Assembly (NCBI GenBank): GCA_019510535.1
Contig: JAEKKE010000340.1
Span: 1 to 9,668, forward strand
Reading direction: 5' to 3'
DNA: 9,668 bases
Source of the DNA: Acidobacteriota bacterium
GTDB taxonomy: Bacteria; Acidobacteriota; Terriglobia; Terriglobales; Acidobacteriaceae
Positions within the stretch are counted from its first letter, which is position 1; each line of letters begins with the position of its first letter. The translations under genes were made by a program, and so were the position numbers. Shown here piece after piece: positions 1-5,923 of the stretch. The notes below the pieces were generated by a model. That model saw nothing but the letters and a program-made list of their open reading frames with translations, was not told the origin of the DNA and did not search any database.

Positions 1-970
<970 letters not shown>

Positions 971-1021
971 AGGCGCCGATTCGCGGGCAGGCCGCAAAAC
1001 TCTAGAGTACATCCTCCGGCG

Positions 1022-1044
1022 GCCTGACACGCCCTAGGTCAGGC
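1022..1044. promoter_or_regulatory. Inverted repeat GCCTGAC-N9-GTCAGGC in the uvrA upstream region, possible operator
   Basis: Arms GCCTGAC (1022-1028) and GTCAGGC (1038-1044) are perfectly complementary across a 9-base spacer. The same heptamer GTCAGGC recurs at 1095-1101, directly abutting the candidate -35 box of the small membrane protein gene. The site lies 52-74 bases upstream of the uvrA start, between two divergent genes, so a regulator binding here could act on either. I do not recognise it as a LexA box, and no regulator gene adjoins. Operator function is inference; the repeat itself is seen directly. Confidence 0.4.
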
Positions 1045-1101
1045 AACCCAGATTGGGAATACTGCGTATCTGAAGCATCAACAGCAAGTGCGACGTCAGG
1101 C

Positions 1102-1129
1102 TTGCACTGTGGCGATGTGTTGAAATAAT
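1102..1129 (+). promoter_or_regulatory. Candidate sigma-70 promoter for the small membrane protein
   Basis: TTGCAC (1102-1107), a 16-base spacer and AATAAT (1124-1129, five of six matches to TATAAT) form a plausible housekeeping promoter. The predicted start is near 1136. That leaves only about 13 bases before the ATG at 1149 but a normal leader before the in-frame GTG codons at 1173 and 1176. A GTCAGGC heptamer lies immediately upstream of the -35 box. Confidence 0.45.
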
Positions 1130-1148
1130 AGAGACGCTGAAAAGCACG

Positions 1149-1340
1149 ATGTGCGCTCAGCGGGGAGTGGTTGTGGTGACATCAGTCATGATTCTGTGTG
1201 CGGTTCTGGCATCGCTGGCAGCAGGTGTTCTGCTGGCCTATGGCGTTTGCCAGGCATTGTTCGCCATCTTCCGGGTTCATTCGCGTTCGGTTGCGGCGAC
1301 ACGTGTCTCCGCGGCGCCGGCACGGACGATTGCCGGATAA
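1149..1340 (+). CDS. Small single-pass membrane protein, function unknown
   Basis: A 63-residue protein that I do not recognise. Residues 7-42 are strongly hydrophobic (VVVV, then VMILCAVLASLAAGVLLAYG and CQALFAIF), giving one long or two closely packed membrane segments. A basic, Ala-rich tail of about 20 residues follows. The ATG at 1149 has no good ribosome-binding site. GGGGAG at 1162-1167 sits well for an in-frame GTG at 1173 (residue 9) or 1176 (residue 10), and a candidate promoter with a start near 1136 also favours a downstream start, so the real protein may be about 54 residues. It lies alone between uvrA (divergent) and the STN-domain gene (convergent) and is followed by a strong terminator 30 bases after its stop. 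The promoter, membrane segment and terminator support a real gene; homology is untested. Confidence 0.55.
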   Translation: MCAQRGVVVVTSVMILCAVLASLAAGVLLAYGVCQALFAIFRVHSRSVAATRVSAAPARTIAG

Positions 1341-1369
1341 GAGGCTTCGGAAAAGTTCTTTCAACAAGA

Positions 1370-1400
1370 GAAAGGGAGCCATGGGCTCCCTTTCTTTATT
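1370..1400. terminator. Bidirectional intrinsic terminator between convergent genes
   Basis: GAAAGGGAGCC (1370-1380) and GGCTCCCTTTC (1384-1394) form an 11-bp perfect stem with a three-base ATG loop. On the plus strand the stem continues into TTTATTTC; on the minus strand it reads into TCTTGTTG. It therefore fits as terminator for the small membrane protein gene (stop at 1340) and for the STN-domain gene (stop at 1416). Confidence 0.88.
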
Positions 1401-1415
1401 TCTGCTCGGCTTTAG

Positions 1416-2162
1416 CTATTTCGGAGTTTGCTGCTGGCGCATCTGCATGAGCTGCTGCAGGAGCTGCTCCGGTGTCTTCACACCGTTCGGTGTTTGTTGC
1501 TGTTGCTGCTGTTGAGTATTCGAGTCGGGCGTAGAGGAGTCAGATGGCGGCTGCTGGGGCTGCTGCGCGCCATCCTGTTGTCCGGATGGCTGCTGTGGTG
1601 GCTGCCCGTAGCCGAAGGGACCCGGCTGCGGCCCCGGGCGTACGGCATCGGACCGGGGAATAACCGGTTCGTCCTCGTTGTTCCCGGAGCGATCGGCAGC
1701 CGCCGAAAAGACGTTGGGAGGCGTTACCGCGCCCTGGCGGGCCGTGAGGGTCAGGTGCGCCGGAGCGGTCGCCGTGGCCTCCTGGTAGAGCATGTTGCTC
1801 TTGGTGCCATCGAGCAACTGGCGCAGAACCTCGCCGGCTGGCGCCGGGCCGTAGGTGCCGAAGACCCGCTCTTCGCTGACGCCCCCGGTGATGCTCATCC
1901 CGGTTTTGTGGGAGATCTCACGAAGAATCTGATTCAGGCTGGAATTCTGGGTCTTTATCGTCAGGGTGCCGTCGTTATACGTGATGGAGGCTGGTTCCGC
2001 CGGCGGAACTGGTGTGGCCTGAGGTGTGGGCGAAGCCGGCGCAAGGGCAGTTGGCGGCGTAGGCGGAAGCGTGGCAGATGGTTTCTGTTGTGCCTGCGCA
2101 GAGAGGGCAAAGGCGGCCAGAAGGACGAGAACAACGCCGGGGACAGTAGGATTGCGCGGCAT
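1416..2162 (-). CDS. Secreted STN-domain protein with proline-rich linker and glutamine-rich tail
   Basis: A 248-residue exported protein. Residues 1-24 form a signal peptide ending ALSAQA. Residues 27-58 are a Pro/Ala/Thr linker. Residues 60-128 resemble the secretin/TonB short N-terminal (STN) domain, with L76-NQILREIS, GGVSEERVFGTYG at 93-105 and VLRQLLDGT at 112-120. The rest, from about residue 165, is low-complexity Pro/Gln/Gly/Ser, with a run of seven glutamines (217-223) and a short amphipathic Gln/Met/Leu end. In secretins and TonB-dependent receptors the STN domain is a periplasmic docking module; here no secretin or barrel domain follows, so it may be a free periplasmic adaptor. 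That role is inference. No Shine-Dalgarno is apparent before the ATG, but the signal peptide starts right there. It is transcribed towards the terminator at 1370-1394 and away from the secreted hypothetical gene at 2285. Confidence 0.85.
   Translation of the reverse strand: MPRNPTVPGVVLVLLAAFALSAQAQQKPSATLPPTPPTALAPASPTPQATPVPPAEPASITYNDGTLTIKTQNSSLNQILREISHKTGMSITGGVSEERVFGTYGPAPAGEVLRQLLDGTKSNMLYQEATATAPAHLTLTARQGAVTPPNVFSAAADRSGNNEDEPVIPRSDAVRPGPQPGPFGYGQPPQQPSGQQDGAQQPQQPPSDSSTPDSNTQQQQQQQTPNGVKTPEQLLQQLMQMRQQQTPK
1494..1514 (-). repeat. CAA/CAG trinucleotide tract encoding seven glutamines
   Basis: Seven consecutive Gln codons (mixed CAA and CAG) encode residues 217-223 of the STN-domain protein. 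The codons are not a pure repeat, so slippage should be limited, but the tract is a likely site of length variation between strains. Confidence 0.7.
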
Positions 2163-2172
2163 ATACAGGGAT

Positions 2173-2224
2173 TAGACGCCGAGCGACTGCAAAACGGGCG
2201 CATGTCGCGTCTATTCCACTAGAC
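2173..2224. promoter_or_regulatory. Cluster of TAGAC half-sites between divergent genes, possible operator
   Basis: The 122-base gap between the STN gene (minus) and the secreted hypothetical gene (plus) holds TAGACGC (2173-2179), its inverse GCGTCTA (2207-2213) and TAGAC (2220-2224). The last two make a 16-base inverted repeat, GTCTA-N6-TAGAC (2209-2224). Spaced half-sites between divergent starts suit a DNA-binding regulator, but I can name none and see no convincing -35/-10 pair here. Confidence 0.3.
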
Positions 2225-2284
2225 TATCAATGCCGTGGGCTGGCTGGTGGCAATGGCCGAAAGATCCGCGGGCGGGGTTCCGAA

Positions 2285-3286
2285 ATGAAGCGTTTGTCTG
2301 CGCTGTTTGCTGTTCTGTTGGTCGCCGGTCCGTTGACGGCAGAGACGTGCACGACCCAGTCGCAGATGCAGGCGGCCGAGCGAGACGGTATTGCCGCAGC
2401 GGCTCGTACGCTGGCTGCTGCTCTGCAGGCAAACGACGCCGGGTCGATCAAGACGCGCAGCAGTGCGGAGCTTGCAGGCAATTTCGCAGGACTGGCGTCG
2501 CTGACCGGGGATACGGCCCCTAAATTGAAGGGCGCGGCGTTGGCTGTGGAGAGCGTATGGCTTCTCGACGCTACCTCTCTGAAACCGAATTCGGACGGGT
2601 CTGCGGCCACGGGACAGTTTTTCTGCACGCTGAACCAGAGCTCAGCGGAGACCGATTTCTCGATTGCAGGGCTGCCGGCGGGCAAGTATGCCTTCGCTAT
2701 TGTCAATGCAGCCGGTCCGAACGCATGGCGAATCAGTATGCTGTTGCGCGACGAGGGTGGCTGGAAGCTTGCCGGCCTGTTTCCCAAGGCGGCGACATCA
2801 GCCGGTAAGGATGGCCTGTACTACTGGACAACGGCGCGCTCGATGGCCAAACAGAACCAGCCGTGGAATGCGTGGTTGTACTATCAGCAGGCTGCCGCGC
2901 TGCTGCAGCCGGTAGGGTTTGTGAGCAGCAGTCATCTGGAGAAGCTGCAGACGGAGGCGTCGACCACCGCGCCACCGGTGCTGCAAAAAGGGGTTTCGGT
3001 TGACCAGCCGCTGGTACTGCGCGCAACCGATGGGACGGAGTACCGGATTACGGGCTTCGGTTTCGACGATAGCTCCAGCAAAGAGAAGGTGGATCTGGTC
3101 GTACACCTCAAGGTCGATACGGCCGGTGATGCCGCCGCGACCCGCAAACGAAACTCTGAGGCTGCACGAACGCTCGTCCTCGCGTATCCTGAGCTTCGTT
3201 CAGCATTTCATGGAGTCTGGGTATCATCGGAGTCTCCGGGGGCAAGCCCATTTGCCACCGAAGAGCCGATGGAGAACCTGCGCTGA
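2285..3286 (+). CDS. Secreted hypothetical protein, probably an acidobacterial family
   Basis: A 333-residue protein with a signal peptide (MKRLSALF..., cleavage expected after LTA at residue 19) and therefore exported. I recognise the type from acidobacterial genomes but know of no function. The mature part begins with an Ala-rich, likely helical region (30-70). A mixed beta region follows, containing GQFFC, AGLPAGKYAFAIV and WRISMLLRDEGGWKLAGLFP, reminiscent of small solute-binding or NTF2-like folds, though that is only an impression. Then come a Trp/Tyr-rich helical stretch (YYWTTARSMAKQNQPWNAWLYYQQA) that looks like one TPR-style helix pair, and a C-terminal beta domain. GGGG at 2275-2278 is a possible ribosome-binding site. 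The nitroreductase gene begins 50 bases after the stop, so co-transcription is possible. No catalytic motif is visible. Confidence 0.85.
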   Translation: MKRLSALFAVLLVAGPLTAETCTTQSQMQAAERDGIAAAARTLAAALQANDAGSIKTRSSAELAGNFAGLASLTGDTAPKLKGAALAVESVWLLDATSLKPNSDGSAATGQFFCTLNQSSAETDFSIAGLPAGKYAFAIVNAAGPNAWRISMLLRDEGGWKLAGLFPKAATSAGKDGLYYWTTARSMAKQNQPWNAWLYYQQAAALLQPVGFVSSSHLEKLQTEASTTAPPVLQKGVSVDQPLVLRATDGTEYRITGFGFDDSSSKEKVDLVVHLKVDTAGDAAATRKRNSEAARTLVLAYPELRSAFHGVWVSSESPGASPFATEEPMENLR

Positions 3287-3336
3287 GCAGTACGGGCCAC
3301 GGCCACGTTTTTGAGGGAGCAGAAGAACAGGAACGT

Positions 3337-3987
3337 ATGAGCCGCGCCGAGATCAAATCACTCGCCCAGGCGATTCGTGAGCGCCGTGCAAGCCAAAGCT
3401 TTGACGGCGAGCCGATGCCGCCGGACGACCTGCGGAAGATTCTGGAAGCGGGGTTGCAGGCCCCAAGCAGCTATAACCTGCAGCCCTGGCGTTTCATCGT
3501 CGTGCAGCAGCCGGAGCAGAAGCGGCGCCTGCGCGGAGCATGTTTCAACCAGGCCAAGGTGGAGGAGGCCAGCGCCGTGATTGTCGCCTGCGGCGACGCG
3601 GATGCCTGGCGGAAGGATCTGGACGAAGTAATCAACTCCGGGCTTCGCGGTGGCATGTCCGAGAGCCTGGCCGCGGCATCGCGTGAGAGCATTCCGCACT
3701 ACTTCGCCGAGTTCAACTCCGACCAGATGCATGGCTGGTTGAACAAGCAGGTCATGGTGGCCTTCACCCACATGCTGCTGATGGCCGAGGTGTTGGGCTA
3801 CGATACGGCTCCGATGGAAGGCTTCGAGCAGGAAAAGGTGCATGAGGTATTGCGCCTGCCCATGAGCTACTGGGTTGTCGCTGTTCTGGCGCTCGGGCGG
3901 ATGCAGGGGCCTGACAAGTTCAATGGCGGACGTTTCCCGTTCTCCCATACCGTCTTCTGCGAAGAGTTCGGCAAACCCCTGAAATGA
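3337..3987 (+). CDS. Nitroreductase-family FMN oxidoreductase
   Basis: A 216-residue cytoplasmic protein of the nitroreductase family, FMN-dependent NAD(P)H oxidoreductases acting on nitroaromatics, quinones or flavins. Family marks are the N-terminal phosphate-binding segment RRASQSF (16-22), APSSYNLQPWRF (42-53) near the isoalloxazine ring, and the PMEGF motif at 159-163 followed by a conserved YWVVAVLALGR strand. The length is typical for the group. The ATG at 3337 is preceded by AGGA at a short spacing and AGGGAG further up. Its last four bases (ATGA) overlap the start of the Nudix hydrolase, so the two are translationally coupled and may share a job in handling oxidised or damaged cofactors or nucleotides; that link is inference. 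The substrate cannot be read from the sequence. Confidence 0.93.
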   Translation: MSRAEIKSLAQAIRERRASQSFDGEPMPPDDLRKILEAGLQAPSSYNLQPWRFIVVQQPEQKRRLRGACFNQAKVEEASAVIVACGDADAWRKDLDEVINSGLRGGMSESLAAASRESIPHYFAEFNSDQMHGWLNKQVMVAFTHMLLMAEVLGYDTAPMEGFEQEKVHEVLRLPMSYWVVAVLALGRMQGPDKFNGGRFPFSHTVFCEEFGKPLK

Positions 3988-4427
3988 GCGACACACGCGA
4001 GTACCCCGGCGCTCCTGTCGTTGGGGTAGGGGCTATCGTCTTTCAGGACGACAACGTCTTGCTGGTGCGACGCGGACGCGAGCCACTCAAAGGCGAGTGG
4101 TCTTTGCCTGGCGGCCGGTTGGAGCTGGGAGAGCACCTGGAAGCCGCGGTGGTCCGCGAGGTTAGGGAGGAGACCGGGCTGGACGTCCGTGTGGTGCGGC
4201 ATGCGGAGACCCTGGAACGGATCTTCCGTGAAGAAGAACGCGTCCGGTACCACTACGTTCTGGTGGACTTCCTCTGCGAGGTTATGGGAGGCGAGCTGCT
4301 CTGCGGAGATGACGCAGCAGATGCGGCCTGGTTTCCGTTGGACGCTGTCCTGCGCGGTGAGATCGCGGTTGCGCAGTTCACGCTTGAGGTGTTGGAGAGG
4401 GTCGAGGCTACTACTCGACAGCCTTGA
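3984..4427 (+). CDS. Nudix hydrolase
   Basis: A 147-residue protein with a perfect Nudix box at residues 44-66: G44-x5-E50-x7-R58-E59-V60-x-E62-E63-x-G65-L66. These enzymes hydrolyse nucleoside diphosphates linked to another moiety, with Mg2+ bound by the E59/E62/E63 cluster. The preceding strand GVGAIVFQDDNVLLVRRG and the GEWSLPGGRLE approach are typical, and the AWFPLDAV segment near residue 115 matches the ADP-ribose/MutT-like group. The ATG lies in the ATGA overlap with the nitroreductase gene, indicating translational coupling. The 3' end overlaps by 17 bases the broken oxidoreductase gene on the opposite strand. The substrate is not predictable; MutT-like sanitation and NADH/ADP-ribose hydrolysis are both possible. 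Confidence 0.95.
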   Translation: MSDTREYPGAPVVGVGAIVFQDDNVLLVRRGREPLKGEWSLPGGRLELGEHLEAAVVREVREETGLDVRVVRHAETLERIFREEERVRYHYVLVDFLCEVMGGELLCGDDAADAAWFPLDAVLRGEIAVAQFTLEVLERVEATTRQP

Positions 4428-4966
4428 CCGTGACAGCGGTCAGATTCCGGACCCAGCGTGCGGGCCGCTTCTCTTCCGTGGAGACCAGCTTGAAAGCTCC
4501 GTCGGCGGCAATGGGCTTCCCGTCGATCTGGTCGGCGACCAGGACATCGCCGGTGTGGTTGGCGGAATCTACTTCCGCCAGGGAAATAGAGCACGCGATA
4601 GTGATCTGTGCCCTCGGCGATGACTCCCAACAGATAGAGTTTGCCGCGGAGCTTTTCTCCGGTAGGCGCGTCGACCTGCTTCAGCAGCTCCGTGAGGGGA
4701 ACACCGGTGTAGGTTTCCTTCGCCTTGCTGTGCTCGTTAAAGACCTCTACAGACTTGTGCGGCATGGCTTTCAGGTCTTCCGGCGACACCTTCAGTACCT
4801 TGCCGGTCGGGCCGGTTACTGTAAGGGAGGTAGAGAGAGTGGTGGCTTCGTGCGCATGGCCCATTGCAGGCTGCTGCGCGGTCTGGGCTGCGGTCTTGGC
4901 TGCCGTCCGGGCGAAGGCGGGCAAGGCGATGAAAACGCAGGCGAGAGCAAGGATGACTGGGCGCAT
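4411..4966 (-). pseudogene. Exported molybdopterin-oxidoreductase-like small protein, broken by a one-base frameshift
   Basis: From ATG 4966 the minus strand encodes a signal peptide (VILALACVFIALPAFA), a His-containing linker and a domain running TVTGPTGKVLKVSPEDL, LKAMPHKSVEV, YTGVPLTELLKQVDAP, then GKLYLLGVIAEGTDHYRVLY. This pattern resembles the core of sulfite-oxidase-like (pfam00174 type) molybdopterin-binding domains. After VLY the frame goes wrong. Skipping one base in the GGGAAA run at 4581-4586 restores SLAEVDSANHTGDVLVADQI and continues through RPARWVRNLTAVTVKAVE to a TAG at 4411. Removing one base leaves 555 bases, exactly 185 codons, as expected for an intact gene of 184 residues. 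The conserved Cys that binds molybdopterin in sulfite oxidases is absent from the readable part, so the intact relative may not be an enzyme. A sequencing error in a short homopolymer is a real alternative to true inactivation. Confidence 0.8.
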
Positions 4967-4996
4967 AGCGGATACCAGCGTAACCCCCGTGTGGCA

Positions 4997-5002
4997 TATA
5001 CT
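4997..5002 (+). promoter_or_regulatory. -10 element TATACT placing nuoI transcription start on its ATG
   Basis: TATACT (five of six matches to TATAAT) ends six bases before the nuoI ATG at 5009, so a transcript starting seven bases downstream would begin on the A of ATG. No Shine-Dalgarno precedes the codon. No good -35 box is seen 16-18 bases upstream, so the promoter call rests on the -10 box and the lack of a leader. Confidence 0.45.
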
Positions 5003-5008
5003 CAAACT

Positions 5009-5512
5009 ATGTCCATCGTCAGCAACGTCGCCGCGATTGCCAAAGGCATGAGCATCACCTTCAGGGAAATGCTGCAGCCCACCGAGGTAGAAAATTACCC
5101 CGACGGTCCCGGACCGATGCGCGGCGCTCAGTTCCAGGAGCGCTTCCGCGGCAAGCACCAGTTGCAGCGTGACGAGAACGGTCTGGAGAAGTGCGTGGCA
5201 TGCTTCCTGTGCGCTGCCGCCTGCCCCTCCAACTGCATCTTCATCGAAGCGGCGGACAACACCGAGCAAAAGCGCATCAGCTCTTCGGAGCGGTACGCCA
5301 AGGTCTACAACATCGATTACAACCGTTGCATCTTCTGCGGGTACTGCGTTGAGGCTTGCCCAACGGACGCGATTACTCATGGTCATGGTTTTGAACTTGC
5401 CAGCCTGAACGCCACCACTCTTGTGATGCGTAAGGAAGATCTGCTGGTGCCTATGCCGGCGCTTCCCGCTCATACTGGATCCGCAGAAGAGAAGTCCGAA
5501 GTCCTGGCCTGA
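5009..5512 (+). CDS. nuoI: NuoI, NADH-quinone oxidoreductase subunit I (two [4Fe-4S] ferredoxin subunit)
   Basis: NuoI carries clusters N6a and N6b that pass electrons through the peripheral arm of respiratory complex I towards the quinone site. The 167-residue protein has IAKGMSITFREML (10-22), PDGPGPMRGAQFQERFRGKH (31-50), and two complete cluster motifs: C62-x2-C65-x2-C68-x3-C72-P and C107-x2-C110-x2-C113-x3-C117-P. Between them lies ERYAKVYNIDYNRC, diagnostic of NuoI rather than a generic ferredoxin. The frame is open further upstream, but 5009 gives the family N-terminus and follows a -10 box, suggesting a leaderless message. No other nuo gene is within the window on either side, which is unusual because nuoI is normally in the nuoA-N operon. 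The gene is intact and probably functional. Confidence 0.95.
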   Translation: MSIVSNVAAIAKGMSITFREMLQPTEVENYPDGPGPMRGAQFQERFRGKHQLQRDENGLEKCVACFLCAAACPSNCIFIEAADNTEQKRISSSERYAKVYNIDYNRCIFCGYCVEACPTDAITHGHGFELASLNATTLVMRKEDLLVPMPALPAHTGSAEEKSEVLA

Positions 5513-5538
5513 CGCTTCTATTGCGAAAGGCCTCCCTT

Positions 5539-5907
5539 ATGGATTCACCCCGCCGGAAAGCTGTCCTGCATGTCTGCAGACGAGACATGCTGCGTCCTCT
5601 GCGCGACCAGATCCTCCGCCTTTCAGGCTATGAGGTGGATTCGGTTATGAGCGCGGACGAGGGACGTTCGAGCTTCTGGCAGAAGCTCTACGACCTCGTA
5701 TTGATTGATGTGGAAGGTGAGCGCGGTATCGCCGAAGCTGAAGCACTCTGTAGTGAGCTGAGGGCGGCGCAGCCTGAGCAGCTTATAGCCTTCGTGTGCA
5801 ACTGGCGCGTGGCTCTGATGACGGATTGTCCTGATGAGATTCTGCGTACGGAGTTCGATCCGGCGAGCTTTGTCGAAGGCGTGAAAGAGATCATCAAGCC
5901 GAATTAG
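5539..5907 (+). CDS. Degenerate response-regulator receiver-like protein
   Basis: A 122-residue single-domain protein with the receiver layout: VLHVCRRDMLRPLRDQILRLSGYEV (9-33), then YDLVLIDVEG (51-60) with the candidate phospho-acceptor D57, and a terminal helix FVEGVKEIIK. The acidic pair that binds Mg2+ in true receivers is reduced to one residue (D16), and the conserved switch Lys of strand five is not present in the AFVCNWRVALM segment. It may therefore be an unphosphorylated pseudo-receiver acting by protein contact. The start at 5539 is chosen because AAAGG (5526-5530) lies eight bases upstream; a TTG at 5521 is the only longer option. It begins 26 bases after the nuoI stop, so co-transcription with nuoI is likely. 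No output domain is attached and no kinase gene is near. Confidence 0.72.
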   Translation: MDSPRRKAVLHVCRRDMLRPLRDQILRLSGYEVDSVMSADEGRSSFWQKLYDLVLIDVEGERGIAEAEALCSELRAAQPEQLIAFVCNWRVALMTDCPDEILRTEFDPASFVEGVKEIIKPN

Positions 5908-5923
5908 GGCTAACGTTGCCCAC

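Noticed and set aside
971..1012. 14-residue N-terminal extension of UvrA from ATG 1012
   Set aside because: The frame is open but the GGAGG touches the ATG with no spacing, and the family N-terminus begins at 970. It is kept only as an alternative in the uvrA entry.
1428..2222. 264-codon plus-strand frame antisense to the STN gene
   Set aside because: Its poly-Leu and Arg/Gly-rich composition is that of a reverse-strand shadow, and the opposite frame has a signal peptide and a domain.
4575..4590. T-TTC-CCT heptamer at the frameshift as a programmed -1 slip site
   Set aside because: A -1 shift there leads to a stop within a few codons (TGG CGG AAG TAG). The downstream coding frame requires +1, so a simple indel explains it better.
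4424..5008. Open frame upstream of and continuous with nuoI on the plus strand
   Set aside because: It is antisense to the exported oxidoreductase-like gene. NuoI family similarity starts at 5009, where a -10 box also points.
4253..5473. A 406-codon open frame on the minus strand spanning the nuoI region
   Set aside because: Only its part from 4966 to about 4587 resembles a protein. Upstream it is antisense to nuoI, and downstream it is out of frame with the real C-terminus.
5907..5921. GGGC-N7-GCCC hairpin between the receiver and aminopeptidase genes as a terminator
   Set aside because: The stem is only four pairs and no T-run follows on either strand.
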